Shown: positions 24,627 through 34,151 of the stretch, piece by piece
Position numbering within the stretch: the first letter of the stretch is position 1
How the letters are laid out: the number at the start of each line of letters is the position of its first letter
NCBI RefSeq assembly: GCF_900111455.1
Contig: NZ_FOIE01000011.1
Location: 1 to 64,000 of the forward strand
DNA: 64,000 nt
Direction: 5' to 3'
From: Geodermatophilus poikilotrophus
Lineage (GTDB): Bacteria > Actinomycetota > Actinomycetes > Mycobacteriales > Geodermatophilaceae
Made by a program: the position numbers and the translations under genes
Notes under the pieces: model-generated
Databases searched by the model: none
The model's input: only the letters and a program-made list of their open reading frames with translations
Told to the model about the DNA's origin: nothing

Positions 24627-25847
24627 TCAGCGATGGGCCCGGGCACCCTTGCCGAGGACCGTCACGCCGCCGGAGCTGACGTGGTAACGCTCGCGGTCGG
24701 CGGCGAGGTCGACGCCGATGCGGGTCCAGTCCGGGACGACGACGTTCTTGTCGAGGATGGCCCGCCGGACGTAGGCGCCCTCGCCGACGTACACGCCGTC
24801 CATCAGCACGCTGTCCTCGACCCGCGCGCCCCGCTCGACACGCACCCCCGGCGAGACGACCGAGTTGTGCACCGAGCCGCCGCCGATGATCGCGCCGGCA
24901 CTGACCATCGACTCCTCGGCCCGTCCGCCGAGCACGAACTTGGCGGGCGGCTGCTGCGGCGGCAGGGTGAGGATCGGCCAGCGGTCGTTGTAGAGGTTGA
25001 AGATCGGGGTGACCGACACCAGGTCCATGTGGGCGTCGAAGTAGGAGTCGATCGTCCCGACGTCGCGCCAGTAGCCCTGGTCCCGCTCGGTGGCGCCCGG
25101 GACGACGTTGGTGGAGAAGTCGTAGACCCAGGCGTCCCCGGCGTCGGCGAACATCGGCATGATCGAGCCGCCCATGTCGTGCGCCGAGCTCTCGTCCTCG
25201 CCGTCCTTGCGCAGCGCCTCGAGCAGGGCGTCGGTGGAGAAGACGTAGTTGCCCATGGAGGCGAAGCTCTCCTCGGGCGAGTCCGGCAGCCCCGGCGGGT
25301 CGGCCGGCTTCTCCAGGAAGCCGCGCACCCGGCCGTCGGCGTCGGCGTCGATGACGCCGAACTCGGTGGCCTCGTGACGGGGGACCCGCAGCCCGGCGAT
25401 CGTCACCCCCGCGCCGGTCCTCAGGTGCTGGTCGATCATCTGCGCCGGGTCCATCCGGTACACGTGGTCGGCGCCGAAGACGACGACGATGTCGGGCCGA
25501 GCGTCGTAGATGAGGTTGAGGCTCTGCAGGATCGCGTCGGCGCTGCCGGTGTACCAGCGCGGGCCGAGACGCTGCTGCGCGGGGACCGGGGTGATGTAGT
25601 TCCCGAGCATCTGCGACAGCCGCCACGTCGTGGTGATGTGCCGGTCGAGGCTGTGGCTCTTGTACTGGGTGAGCACCGCGATCTGCCGGATCTCGGCGTT
25701 CACCAGGTTGGACAGGACGAAGTCGATGAGCCGGTAGTTGCCGCCGAAGGGCACCGCCGGTTTGGCCCGGTCCTGCGTCAGGGGGGCCAACCGCTTGCCC
25801 TCACCGCCGGCCAGGACGATGCCGAGAACCCGAGGACCGCCACGCAT
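24627..25847 (-). CDS. glgC: Glucose-1-phosphate adenylyltransferase
   Basis: Makes ADP-glucose for glycogen. 406 residues: N-terminal nucleotidyltransferase [17 protein letters not shown] (G-loop), [15 protein letters not shown], substrate motif [20 protein letters not shown], and GFLEKP, followed by a left-handed beta-helix with hexapeptide repeats ([20 protein letters not shown]). The ATG is supported by a TACGTT hexamer exactly seven bases upstream on the minus strand; an ATG 54 bases further upstream is less likely. Divergent from glgA. Confidence 0.95.
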   Translation of the reverse strand: MRGGPRVLGIVLAGGEGKRLAPLTQDRAKPAVPFGGNYRLIDFVLSNLVNAEIRQIAVLTQYKSHSLDRHITTTWRLSQMLGNYITPVPAQQRLGPRWYTGSADAILQSLNLIYDARPDIVVVFGADHVYRMDPAQMIDQHLRTGAGVTIAGLRVPRHEATEFGVIDADADGRVRGFLEKPADPPGLPDSPEESFASMGNYVFSTDALLEALRKDGEDESSAHDMGGSIMPMFADAGDAWVYDFSTNVVPGATERDQGYWRDVGTIDSYFDAHMDLVSVTPIFNLYNDRWPILTLPPQQPPAKFVLGGRAEESMVSAGAIIGGGSVHNSVVSPGVRVERGARVEDSVLMDGVYVGEGAYVRRAILDKNVVVPDWTRIGVDLAADRERYHVSSGGVTVLGKGARAHR

Positions 25848-25854
25848 GGGTCGC

Positions 25855-25914
25855 AACGTATCCGCTGTTCGCCGCGGGCGCTCCACCGCGGTGCGCGCCA
25901 TTCACCCCTAGGGT
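25855..25914. promoter_or_regulatory. Divergent glgC/glgA promoters with a small palindrome
   Basis: Minus-strand TACGTT (25855-25860) is seven bases before the glgC ATG, and plus-strand TAGGGT (25909-25914) is seven bases before the glgA GTG. TCACCC-CTA-GGGTGA (25902-25916) forms a dyad that overlaps the glgA -10 element, a plausible repressor site. Confidence 0.55.
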
Positions 25915-25921
25915 GACCTGC

Positions 25922-27094
25922 GTGCGCATCGGCATGGTGACCCGGGAATGGCCGCCGGACGTCTACGGCGGCGCAGGCGTGCACGTGGAGCACCTCGCGG
26001 CGGCGCTGCGCGCGCTGCCCGACGGGCCCGACCTCGACGTCCACTGCTTCGGCGGACCGCGGGCGGACGCGACCGGGCACGAGGTCCCCACTGGGTTGCA
26101 GGGCGCCAACGGCGCACTCCAGGCGCTCGGGGTGGACGTCGAGATCGCCGGGGCGCTGGCCGGTGTCGACCTGGTGCACAGCCACACCTGGTACGCCAAC
26201 GGCGCGGGCCTGTTCTCCTCGCTGGTGCACGGCACCCCGCACGTGGTGACGGCGCACTCCCTGGAACCGCGCCGGCCGTGGAAGGCCGACCAGCTGGGCG
26301 GGGGCTACCGGCTGTCCTCCTGGGTGGAGCGCACCGCCTACCTCGCCGCCGACGGCGTGGTCGCGGTCAGCAACGGCATGCGCGCCGACGTGCTCGACGC
26401 CTACCCCGACCTCGACCCGGCGCGCGTGCACGTCGTCGGCAACGGGGTGGACGCCGAGGCCTACCGGCCGGTGCACGACCCCGACGTCGTCCGCTCGCTC
26501 GGCGTGGACCCCGACCGGCCCTACGCGCTGTTCGTCGGCCGGATCACGCGGCAGAAGGGCGTCGTCCACCTGCTGCGGGCGGCCGAGCAGCTGCCGGCGG
26601 ACGCCGGGCTGGTGCTGTGCGCCGGCGCCGCCGACACCCCGGCGGAGCGCCAGCAGGTCGCCGACGCGGTCGCCGAGCTGCAGTCCCGGCGGGATGGCGT
26701 GGTGTGGATCGAGGCGATGCTGCCGCGCGAGCAGCTGGTGCCGCTGATCACCGGCGCGACGGTCTTCGTCGTGCCCTCGGTGTACGAGCCGCTGGGCATC
26801 GTGAACCTGGAGGCCGCCGCGTGCGGCACCGCCGTCGTCGCCAGCGCCGTGGGCGGCATCCCCGAGGTGGTCGCCGACGGCCGCACCGGCCTGCTGGTCC
26901 CCTACGACCCCGACGCCGTCGACGCCTTCGAGGCGGGCCTCGCCGAGCGGGTGACCGAGCTGCTGCACGACCCGGAACGGGCCACCCGCATGGGCGCCGC
27001 GGGTCGCGAGCGGGTGCTGGCCGAGTTCGGCTGGCCGGCGATCGCGCGGCAGACGGTGGACGTCTACGCCGCGGTCCTGGCCGCCCGGGGCTGA
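25922..27094 (+). CDS. glgA: Glycogen synthase/GT4-type glycosyltransferase
   Basis: 390 residues, actinobacterial GlgA of the GT-B fold (GT4): N-terminal MVTREWPPDVYGGAGVHVEHL with the glycine-rich donor loop, VDLVHSHTWYANGAG, KAD acceptor loop, then a C-terminal domain with FVGRITRQKGVVHLL and the E-x7-E motif in VPSVYEPLGIVNLEAAACG. In related actinobacteria this enzyme (GlgM/GlgA) makes glycogen or maltose-1-phosphate from ADP-glucose, fitting glgC alongside. The GTG start is preferred over one nine bases upstream because of the promoter spacing. Confidence 0.93.
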   Translation: MRIGMVTREWPPDVYGGAGVHVEHLAAALRALPDGPDLDVHCFGGPRADATGHEVPTGLQGANGALQALGVDVEIAGALAGVDLVHSHTWYANGAGLFSSLVHGTPHVVTAHSLEPRRPWKADQLGGGYRLSSWVERTAYLAADGVVAVSNGMRADVLDAYPDLDPARVHVVGNGVDAEAYRPVHDPDVVRSLGVDPDRPYALFVGRITRQKGVVHLLRAAEQLPADAGLVLCAGAADTPAERQQVADAVAELQSRRDGVVWIEAMLPREQLVPLITGATVFVVPSVYEPLGIVNLEAAACGTAVVASAVGGIPEVVADGRTGLLVPYDPDAVDAFEAGLAERVTELLHDPERATRMGAAGRERVLAEFGWPAIARQTVDVYAAVLAARG

Positions 27095-27200
27095 AGGAGG
27101 ACCACCCCCCTCCCCACACCTCGCAGGCTCGGCGCGGGCCCCCGGAGGGTGGCGGTTCCAGCACGTCACCGAGCTCGTGGCGGGCCCCTGCAGGGGGCCG
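27095..27200 (+). repeat. AGGACC hairpin repeat after glgA
   Basis: Directly after the stop: AGGAGGACC, outer arm CCACCC (27102-27107), core CTCGCAGGCTC, outer arm GGGTGG (27147-27152), then the tail GGTTCCAGCACGTCACC and a further GGGCCCCTGCAGGGGGCC-type palindrome. Likely terminates glgA. Confidence 0.75.
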
Positions 27201-27262
27201 CGGACCTCCCGGGATGATCGGGCCCCGGCGCGCCACCTGGGCCGCGTCGGGAGGGAGCACCG

Positions 27263-28327
27263 TTGTCGCAGGCCGTCGCGCCCGTCGTCCAGGTCGGGCT
27301 GGTCGCCGCCCCCGGGGCACCGGCCGAGCTGGCCGGCTGGCTGGCCGGGGAACTGGGCACCGAGCTGGCCGCGGCGCACCCGCAGGTGCGCTGGGACGTC
27401 CGGGCGGTCGAGGACGGGCTGGTGCAGCCCCCGGCCGACGACGACGAGATCGTCGCGGCCACCCGTCAGCGGCTGCTCGCCGAGGACTGGGACCTGGCCG
27501 TGGCCCTCACCGACGTCCCGCTGGAGGTCGACCGGCGGCCGGTGGTCGGCTCGGCGAGCCCGGTGCACGGCGTCGCGCTGCTGTCGCTGCCGGCGCTCGG
27601 CGCGGTCGGGCTGCGCAAGCGGGCACTGCAGACCGCGCTCGGGCTGGTGCGCACCCTGCTCGGCACCCCGGAGGACGGCGACGCCGACGACCACGCCGCG
27701 ATGGGACGGCGGCTGCGCGAGCTGGCCACCGACCCGGCCGACGCCACCGCGGGCGTGGCCTTCACCGCCCGCGTGCTGACCGGCAACCTGCGGCTGCTGC
27801 TCGGCATGGTGCGGGCCAACCGGCCGTGGCGCCTGGCGGTGCGGCTGTCCCGGGCGCTCACGGCGGCCATCGCGGCCGGCGTCTTCGCCCTCATCACCGC
27901 CGACATCTGGCGGTTGGCCGACAACTCCGGCTGGCCGCGGCTGACCGTCGTCGCCGTCGGCTCGGTGGCGGCCGTCGTGGCCACGCTCGTGGTCGGGGCG
28001 CAGCTGTGGGAGCGGCCGCGCTCGCCCCGGGTGCGCAAGCAGGTGCTGCTGTTCAACGTGGCGACCACCGCGACCGTCGTCATCGGCGTCCTCACCTTCT
28101 ACGTGGTGCTCTTCGCCCTCGCCCTCGTCGGCGCGCTGCTGCTGGTCGTCGGGCCGCTGTTCGCCGAGGGGCTGGGACACCCCGCGTACCTGTCGGACTA
28201 CCTGGAGCTGGCCTGGCTCACCTGCTCGCTGGCGACGGTGGGCGGTGCGCTCGGGGCCGGGCTGGAGTCCGACGAGGCGGTGCGGGAGGCCGCCTACACC
28301 TACCGGTCGGAGCAGCCGGCGCACTGA
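27263..28327 (+). CDS. Conserved hypothetical membrane protein
   Basis: 354 residues. A soluble N-terminal half (WDVRAVEDGLVQPPADDDEI, AEDWDLAVALTDVPLEVDRR) is followed by four or five membrane helices in the C-terminal half, e.g. AAIAAGVFALITADIWRLAD, LTVVAVGSVAAVVATLVVGA, and VVLFALALVGALLLVVGPLF. No family is recognised. TTG start with a good GGGAGGG site. Neighbours are glgA (repeat between) and the GAF-ANTAR gene, with no overlap, so it may be its own unit. Confidence 0.75.
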   Translation: MSQAVAPVVQVGLVAAPGAPAELAGWLAGELGTELAAAHPQVRWDVRAVEDGLVQPPADDDEIVAATRQRLLAEDWDLAVALTDVPLEVDRRPVVGSASPVHGVALLSLPALGAVGLRKRALQTALGLVRTLLGTPEDGDADDHAAMGRRLRELATDPADATAGVAFTARVLTGNLRLLLGMVRANRPWRLAVRLSRALTAAIAAGVFALITADIWRLADNSGWPRLTVVAVGSVAAVVATLVVGAQLWERPRSPRVRKQVLLFNVATTATVVIGVLTFYVVLFALALVGALLLVVGPLFAEGLGHPAYLSDYLELAWLTCSLATVGGALGAGLESDEAVREAAYTYRSEQPAH

Positions 28328-28381
28328 TCCGGCGCCGCGGCAGACCCCGGCACCCCTGTTGCCCGGGCGTGCCGGATCATC

Positions 28382-29143
28382 GTGGTCGTGTCGTCGATCG
28401 CCGAGCGCTTCCGCGTCGCGCTGGAGGACGTCCGCGAGCCCCGCCTCGCCGTCCCCGAGCTGCTCCCGGTGCAGCTGGCGCGCGCCTGCGCCCGGACGCT
28501 CGGGGTGGATGCCGCCGGGCTGAGCGTCACCGCCGGCGAGGAGGGCCGCGCCCCCCTCGGGGCCAGCTCGGCGACCGCCGACCTCGCCGAGCGGCTGCAG
28601 TTCACCGCCGGGGACGGTCCGTGCACGTCCGCGCACCGGGACCAGGAGCCGGTGTTCGCGGCGTCGGCGGACCTGCAGCGCCGCTGGCCGGCGTTCGCCC
28701 GGCTGCTGGCCCAGCACACGCCCTACCGCGCGGTGGTCGCCCTGCCGATCGGCGAGACGCTGGCCGGCCCGGGCGCCCTGGACCTCTTCTTCACCGACGA
28801 GGCGGCCGTCCCCCGGCTCGACGTCTTCGAGGCCATGGCCGTCGGCGACCTGACCTGCGCGGCGCTCGGCGACGCCGCGGTGTGGGCACCGTGGTCACCG
28901 CGCGGCGGGCCGGCGTGGCTGCACGGTCCGGCCGCCCAGCGCCGGGCGCTGGTGTGGACGGCGATCGGCCGGGTCGCGATGGCCCAGGACACGACCGCGC
29001 CAGCGGCCCTGGACGTGTTGCGGGCCGCGGCCGCGAGGACCGGGCGCACGGTGGACGAGCTCGCCGGGGACGTCGTCGCCGGCCGGCTCGACCCGACCGT
29101 CCTGCCGGCACCGGACGACCTCCCGCCGGCCCCTCGGGGCTGA
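28382..29143 (+). CDS. GAF-ANTAR regulator
   Basis: 253 residues. The N-terminal GAF domain (LQFTAGDGPCTSAHRDQEPV is the characteristic 'GEGPC..A' motif) is followed by an ANTAR-type helical domain (ALVWTAIGRVAMAQDTTAPA ... LDVLRAAAARTGRTVDELA) that binds two-hexaloop RNA to cause antitermination. A cytosolic signal-dependent RNA-binding regulator in this family. Two GTG starts six bases apart are possible. It heads a cluster of signalling genes but is followed by a 177-base gap. Confidence 0.8.
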   Translation: MVVSSIAERFRVALEDVREPRLAVPELLPVQLARACARTLGVDAAGLSVTAGEEGRAPLGASSATADLAERLQFTAGDGPCTSAHRDQEPVFAASADLQRRWPAFARLLAQHTPYRAVVALPIGETLAGPGALDLFFTDEAAVPRLDVFEAMAVGDLTCAALGDAAVWAPWSPRGGPAWLHGPAAQRRALVWTAIGRVAMAQDTTAPAALDVLRAAAARTGRTVDELAGDVVAGRLDPTVLPAPDDLPPAPRG

Positions 29144-29320
29144 TCGACGAGTCGGCCGGGTCGTCGCCCGGTCCCGGAGCCCCCGAGGTGGGGGGTCGGC
29201 TCCCCCCGGGGTCGGGCTGTCCCCGGCCGTGGGCGGTCGGCAGACTGACCGGGTACCGCCAGCAGCGGCACGGCGGCCGGTGGACACGACCGCCACGGAA
29301 CGGCGGGATGGAGGCGCGGC

Positions 29321-29746
29321 GTGATCACTGTCCTGGTCGCGGACGACCACGCTTTCGTCCGCGACTCCCTGGTCGAGCTGTTCACCGCCAGCGGCGACCT
29401 CACGGTGGTGGCCGAGTGCGAGGACGGGGCGCAGGTGCTCGACGTGGCCCGGCGCACCCGACCCGACGTCGTCCTCCTGGACCTGGCGATGCCGCGGGTC
29501 ACCGGCCTGCAGGCGGCCCGGGAGCTGCTCGCCGACCGCCCCGAGTCGCGCGTCGTCGTCCTGACCGGCTCGCTCACCCCGGCACTGGTGCGGGAGGCGC
29601 GCGAGATCGGCGTCGTGGGGTACCTGCTCAAGGGCGATGACCCCGGCGCCCTGCCCGGCCACGTGCGCACGGTGGCCGCCGGAGGAACCGCCTGGAGCGA
29701 TGCCGCCGCCTCGGCGACCACCGGCGACGGCGGGCGCGGTCGCTGA
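29321..29746 (+). CDS. Single-domain response regulator
   Basis: 141 residues with one receiver domain: VLVADDHAF gives the acidic pair, VVLLDLAMP the phosphoacceptor Asp, VVVLTGS the Thr and GYLLKGD the Lys. The sequence ends soon after, with a Ser/Gly tail and no DNA-binding domain, so it may act by protein contact or be a truncated NarL-type regulator. The cognate kinase may be the one encoded 1.3 kb downstream. Confidence 0.85.
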   Translation: MITVLVADDHAFVRDSLVELFTASGDLTVVAECEDGAQVLDVARRTRPDVVLLDLAMPRVTGLQAARELLADRPESRVVVLTGSLTPALVREAREIGVVGYLLKGDDPGALPGHVRTVAAGGTAWSDAAASATTGDGGRGR

Positions 29747-29953
29747 GGCCTCACCCCGGAGGGTGAACCCGCGGACACGCACAGGCACCGCGCCCTGTAC
29801 GCAGAGTCGTGACTCGCTCGCAGGTGACGCAGGAGACCGGGACCTTCGTCCCATAGGGGTGTAACGGCCCTGGTCAGTCGGCCGTGAGTCAGGTCCCATG
29901 ATCGGGCTCCCCCGCAGCGGCGGCCGGGGCACGGGACGACAACGGGGGTTCCC

Positions 29954-30631
29954 ATGAGGCTTGCCCAGCTGGAGCGGCCGACCGACCTGGCGCGGGTGCT
30001 GGTGGTCGACGACCACCGCACGTTCGCCGAGCTCCTCTCCGGGGCGTTGGCGTCGGCCGGGATGGACGCGATCGGCACCGCCCACTCGGCGGCGCAGGCC
30101 GTGGCCATGGCGCAGGACCTGCAGCCCGACATCGTGGTGATGGACATCGAGATGCCCCGGCAGGACGGGCTGGCGGCCACCCGCCGCATCCGCGAGGTCG
30201 CGCCGGACGCCGTCGTCGCCGTGGTCACCGCCCACCGCGACCCCGACTGGGTCGTCCGCGCCGCGCAGGCCGGCGCCTCGGCGTTCATCCCCAAGGACGG
30301 CTCCCTGGCCGAGATGATCGACGTCCTCTCCCGCGTGCAGCCGGGACAGATGCTGGTCGCCCCCTCCACCTTCGCCGGTGGCGCGCCTCGCACCTCCTCG
30401 GCCGGGAACCGGGGCGCGGTGCCGCAGCTGACCCGGCGCGAGCAGGAGGTGCTCGACTGCCTGGGTCGCGGGATGCAGGTCAAGGCCATCGCCCGGGTGC
30501 TCGGCATCACGCTGGAGACCTGCCGCGGCTACGTGAAGTCGCTGCACGCCAAGCTCGGTGTCCGCTCCCAGCTGGAGGCGGTCGTCAAGGCCCAGCAGCT
30601 GGGGCTCCTCAGCGCTGCGGATGAGCGCTGA
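29954..30631 (+). CDS. NarL/FixJ-type response regulator
   Basis: 225 residues: receiver domain (VLVVDDHRTF, VVMDIEMPRQDGLAATRRIR, VTAHRD, FIPKDG) and a C-terminal LuxR-type helix-turn-helix (LTRREQEVLDCLGRGMQVKA ... VKSLHAKLGVRSQLEAV). It overlaps the start of the histidine kinase gene by eleven bases, so the two form a two-component pair. Upstream lies a 207-base gap with a GAGTC-GT-GACTC palindrome at 29803-29814 that could be a binding site. Confidence 0.92.
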   Translation: MRLAQLERPTDLARVLVVDDHRTFAELLSGALASAGMDAIGTAHSAAQAVAMAQDLQPDIVVMDIEMPRQDGLAATRRIREVAPDAVVAVVTAHRDPDWVVRAAQAGASAFIPKDGSLAEMIDVLSRVQPGQMLVAPSTFAGGAPRTSSAGNRGAVPQLTRREQEVLDCLGRGMQVKAIARVLGITLETCRGYVKSLHAKLGVRSQLEAVVKAQQLGLLSAADER

Positions 30632-31955
30632 GCCCGGTTCCTCCTCCGCGGGACCCGTGCCCGCCCGTCGTCGCACCGTCTGGGGCCGTGAGCTGGCGGC
30701 CTTCTGCGCCACCGCGCTGCTGGTCCTGCTCGCCGTCTCGGCGGGCACGGTCTGGCTGAGCGAGCGCATCGCACGGGCGAACGCGCTGGAGGAGGCCGAG
30801 CGCACCGCGCAGCGGCTGGCACAGTTCCTGGTCGAGCCGGCGCTGGCCGAGGCAGCGACCGGCGCGCCGGGGCGGTTCGACGAGCTCGACAGGGCCGCGG
30901 AGAACCGGATGAGCGACGGGTCGGTCGTCCGGATGGTCGTCTGGCGGGCGACCGGCGAGGTCGTCTGGGCCACCGAGCCCGAGCTCCTCGGCCGGGAGTT
31001 CGACCCCTCCGACGGGGTGCTGGCCGCGATCGGCGGCGACACCGTCGCCGAGGTCGACGAGCGACCGGAGACCACGGCCGACGGCGAGCCGCAGGCGCTG
31101 CTGGAGGTCTACACCCCGCTGGCCGGACCCGGTGAGCAGCTGGCCTTCGAGGCGTACCTCGCCTACGACGGCATCGCCCGCCAGGCGGCGCGGCTGCGCG
31201 GCCAGATCATCCCGATGGCCATCGGGGCACTGGTCGTCCTGCAGCTGGTCCAGGTGCCGATCGCGACGTCCCTGGCCCGCCGGGTGCGCCGCCAGGAGGC
31301 CGAGCGGACGGCGCTGGTGCAGCGCAACGTCGAGGCCTCGGACCGGGAGCGGCGGGCGATCGCCGCCGACGTGCACGACGGGCCGGTGCAGGACCTCGCC
31401 GGGGTGAGCTACGCGCTGTCGGCGCTGCGCGGCAGCCTGCCCGAGGAGCGACAGCCCACCGCCGACAAGCTGGTGGGTGCCATCCGGCACGCCGTCCAGT
31501 CGCTGCGCCGGCTGATGATCGACATCTACCCGCCCGACCTCAGCGGGCCGGGCCTGGGGGTGGCGATCTCCGACAGCGCCGAGCCGCTGCGCGCGGCCGG
31601 CATCGAGGTGCTCATCGACGCCGCCCCGCTGCCGGAGACGCCTCCGGAGGTGACCGCGGTGCTGTACCGCACCGCCAAGGAGGCGCTGGCCAACGTCGCC
31701 CACCACGCGCAGGCCAAGCGCACCTGGATCACCCTCGAGGAGACCGCGCTGCGCGGCACCCCCGCGGTGCGCCTGGAGGTCGCCGACGACGGCGTCGGCT
31801 TCCCGGCATCCACCGACAAGCGCGCCGAGGGCCACCTGGGGCTGGCCCTGCTCCGCGACCGGGTGGTCGACCTCGGCGGGACGGTGACCCTGGGTGATCG
31901 TCTCGGCGGTGGCGCACTGCTGACCGCTGTGGTGCCACTGCACCACGGACAGTGA
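30621..31955 (+). CDS. Sensor histidine kinase (HisKA_3/NarX-DegS type)
   Basis: 444 residues. Membrane helix at about 24-45 (ATALLVLLAVSAGTVWLSER region), an extracytoplasmic sensor domain of ~150 residues with VRMVVWRATGEVVWATEPE, a second helix (IIPMAIGALVVLQLVQVPIA), then the dimerisation/His region RERRAIAADVHDGPVQDLAG with the phosphorylated His, and HATPase with KEALANVAHHAQAKR (N box) and EVADDGVGF (G1). Phosphorylates the NarL-type regulator it overlaps. Signal unknown; the downstream copper-oxidase operon has its own terminator-separated start. Confidence 0.92.
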   Translation: MSAEPGSSSAGPVPARRRTVWGRELAAFCATALLVLLAVSAGTVWLSERIARANALEEAERTAQRLAQFLVEPALAEAATGAPGRFDELDRAAENRMSDGSVVRMVVWRATGEVVWATEPELLGREFDPSDGVLAAIGGDTVAEVDERPETTADGEPQALLEVYTPLAGPGEQLAFEAYLAYDGIARQAARLRGQIIPMAIGALVVLQLVQVPIATSLARRVRRQEAERTALVQRNVEASDRERRAIAADVHDGPVQDLAGVSYALSALRGSLPEERQPTADKLVGAIRHAVQSLRRLMIDIYPPDLSGPGLGVAISDSAEPLRAAGIEVLIDAAPLPETPPEVTAVLYRTAKEALANVAHHAQAKRTWITLEETALRGTPAVRLEVADDGVGFPASTDKRAEGHLGLALLRDRVVDLGGTVTLGDRLGGGALLTAVVPLHHGQ

Positions 31956-32002
31956 CGCCACGAGCGTCTGACCTGCACGGACCCCCCAAATGCGGGAGCC
32001 CC

Positions 32003-32038
32003 CCGCCCCCCTCGTTCCGGCTGTGACGAGGGGGGCGG
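32003..32038 (+). terminator. Hairpin terminator after the histidine kinase gene
   Basis: CCGCCCCCCTCGT (32003-32015) pairs perfectly with ACGAGGGGGGCGG (32026-32038), loop of ten bases. It separates the two-component genes from the multicopper-oxidase operon. Confidence 0.8.
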
Positions 32039-32090
32039 ACGCGGGAGTGTTCCTCCACCGATCACCAGCGGTAAGTGAGGAGCACCCCCG

Positions 32091-34151
32091 ATGGAGACGC
32101 CGAGCCTGAACCGCCGCGACGTGCTGAAGGTGTCGCTGGCCGGGACGGCGGCCATGGCCCTGCCGTACCAGGCCGTCCTGTCGGCGCGGACCGCCTCGGA
32201 GCTCGACTCGAAGAAGATGCCGCGGCCCTACGTCGCCGCCTTCACCGCGCCGCCGGTGCTGGCGCCCTACCGCTCCGACGACAAGCCGGGCAACAGCTAC
32301 GGCGCCGTCCCGGGCACCGGCGCCCCGATCGTCGGCGCCGCCTACACCGGCACCGACTACTACAAGATCGAGCAGAAGCCGACCCAGGTCGAGCTCATCA
32401 AGGGCATCAAGACCACGATGTGGGGCTACAACGGCCTGGTCCCGGGGCCCACCATCCGCGTCTACCAGGACAGCTACGTGACCACCGGCCAGAGCCGCCG
32501 GGTCGTCATGCAGCAGATCAACAACCTGCCGGCCAAGCACCCGACCATGGGCTACGTCCCCTGGACCTCCACCCACCTGCACGGCTCGCCGTCCAAGCCG
32601 CAGTTCGACGGCTACGCCGGCGACCTCACCGACCCGGGTGAGTGGAAGAACTACATGTACCCGAACAACTGCTCGCCGCGGACGCTCTGGTACCACGACC
32701 ACGGCGTCCACCACACCGCACAGAACGTGTACATGGGCCTGGCCGCCCAGTACCACCTGGTCGACGAGCGGCTCGAGCGCGACCTCGGCATCCCCCGGTA
32801 CGACCGGGAGAAGGCCCGGCTGGGCCGGCCGCAGTACGAGTTCCCGCTGATCATCAGCGACGTCATGTTCGCCAGGAACGGCCAGCTGATGTGGGACGAC
32901 GACGGGGAGTCCGGCCTCTACGGGGACGTGATCCTGGTCAACGGGGTGCCGTGGCCGACGATGAAGGTGGAGCCGCGCAAGTACCGCTTCCGGGTGCTCA
33001 ACGGCTCACTGGCCCGCGGCTACACGCTCAAGCTGAGCAACGGCAAGCCGTTCCAGGTCATCGCCACCGACGGCGGCTTCATGCACGCGCCGCAGACGGT
33101 GACCACGCTGACGATCGGCATGGCCGAGCGCTACGAGATCGTCATCGACTTCGCCGACCTGAAGGGCACGAAGGTCCAGCTGCTCAACGGCGGCGTCAAG
33201 AACGCGCGGGACTACGACCACACCGGCAAGGTGATGCAGTTCGAGGTCGGGCACACGGTCACGAGCACCGACGGCAACACCGTGCCGCGCACCCTCGGCG
33301 CCCCGCACCCGGTGATGGCGCTGGACCCCGCCGAGTCCAGGGCCACCCGCCGGATGCGCCTGGAGCGCAGCAACGGCCTGTGGGTCATCAACGGCGAGAC
33401 CTGGGACGACGTGGTGAAGAGCAGGTACGAGCACGTCTTCGCCGCGGTCGAGCCCCGCAGCACCGAGATCTGGGAGGTCGAGAACTCCTCCGGTGGCTGG
33501 TTCCACCCGCTGCACGTGCACCTGGTCGACTTCCAGGTCCTCAGCCGCAACGGCCGCCCGCCGCGGCCGGAGGAGCTGGGCCCCAAGGACGTCGTCTACG
33601 TCGGCGAGGGCGAGACCGTCCGCCTGCTCCTGCACTTCGAGCACGAGGAGGGGCGGTACATGATCCACTGCCACAACCTCTCGCACGAGGACCACGACAT
33701 GATGACCCAGTACCAGGTGGGTCACCACGACATCGACTGCGACTCGATCAACACCTGCCCGCCCACGCGCGGCACGCCCGACGACTTCGAGTCGGCCGAC
33801 CCCGACGAGGTGCTCAAGGCGTACGAGAAGGCGCTCGAGGAGCAGGCCGAGGCGGCGGAGGAGGCAGCCGAGCAGGTCGCCGAGACGCCGCCGGCGGCCC
33901 CGACGACGGGCACCGGGACCACGGGCACCGGGACGACGACGGCCACCGGGACCACGGCCACCGGGACGACGACGGGCACCGGGACCGCGGGTACCACCGC
34001 CACGACGGCACCGGCGGCCCCGAGCTCCTCGGCTGCGGCACCCACCACGTCGGCTCCCGCCCGCCGCGGCGCCAGCACGACGCCGACGCCGACCCCGGCG
34101 ACGACGCCGGCCCCGGTGACCACCACCGCGCCCCGCCGGCGGACGCGGTGA
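32091..34151 (+). CDS. Secreted multicopper oxidase with Thr/Gly/Pro-rich C-terminal tail
   Basis: 686 residues. N-terminal RRDVLKVSLAGTAAMAL is a Tat-type signal region. Three cupredoxin domains carry all four copper motifs: STHLHGSPS, LWYHDHGVHH, HPLHVHLVDF and IHCHNLSHEDHDMM (type 1 Cys, His and axial Met). Closest to the phenoxazinone-synthase/CotA/bilirubin-oxidase group. After about residue 560 come an acidic coiled segment (LEEQAEAAEEAAEQVAE) and a low-complexity TGTGTTTATG/PAPTT tail ending in RRRTR, which may lie in the wall. Start follows a GGAGCACCCCCG leader. First gene of an operon with a membrane protein and a signal peptidase, each overlapping by four bases. Confidence 0.9.
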   Translation: METPSLNRRDVLKVSLAGTAAMALPYQAVLSARTASELDSKKMPRPYVAAFTAPPVLAPYRSDDKPGNSYGAVPGTGAPIVGAAYTGTDYYKIEQKPTQVELIKGIKTTMWGYNGLVPGPTIRVYQDSYVTTGQSRRVVMQQINNLPAKHPTMGYVPWTSTHLHGSPSKPQFDGYAGDLTDPGEWKNYMYPNNCSPRTLWYHDHGVHHTAQNVYMGLAAQYHLVDERLERDLGIPRYDREKARLGRPQYEFPLIISDVMFARNGQLMWDDDGESGLYGDVILVNGVPWPTMKVEPRKYRFRVLNGSLARGYTLKLSNGKPFQVIATDGGFMHAPQTVTTLTIGMAERYEIVIDFADLKGTKVQLLNGGVKNARDYDHTGKVMQFEVGHTVTSTDGNTVPRTLGAPHPVMALDPAESRATRRMRLERSNGLWVINGETWDDVVKSRYEHVFAAVEPRSTEIWEVENSSGGWFHPLHVHLVDFQVLSRNGRPPRPEELGPKDVVYVGEGETVRLLLHFEHEEGRYMIHCHNLSHEDHDMMTQYQVGHHDIDCDSINTCPPTRGTPDDFESADPDEVLKAYEKALEEQAEAAEEAAEQVAETPPAAPTTGTGTTGTGTTTATGTTATGTTTGTGTAGTTATTAPAAPSSSAAAPTTSAPARRGASTTPTPTPATTPAPVTTTAPRRRTR
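33908..33988 (+). repeat. Tandem 15/18-base repeats in the multicopper oxidase tail
   Basis: Alternating units GGGCACCGGGACCAC (15) and GGGCACCGGGACGACGAC (18), forming a 33-base superrepeat present about two and a half times; some units read GGCCACC. They encode TGT/TAT-rich low-complexity sequence and would allow in-frame length variation. Confidence 0.85.

Noticed and set aside
25778..29640. Very long open frames on both strands (979 and 1230 codons) over glgA and its neighbours
   Set aside because: They are antisense or shifted shadows caused by high GC: compositions are Arg/Pro/Ala/His-rich, they cross clear gene ends and repeats, and the glgA, membrane and GAF-ANTAR frames have family motifs.
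29747..29953. Possible small gene between the two response regulators
   Set aside because: No frame with a start, ribosome-binding site and biased third positions; only a GAGTC-GT-GACTC palindrome is noticeable.
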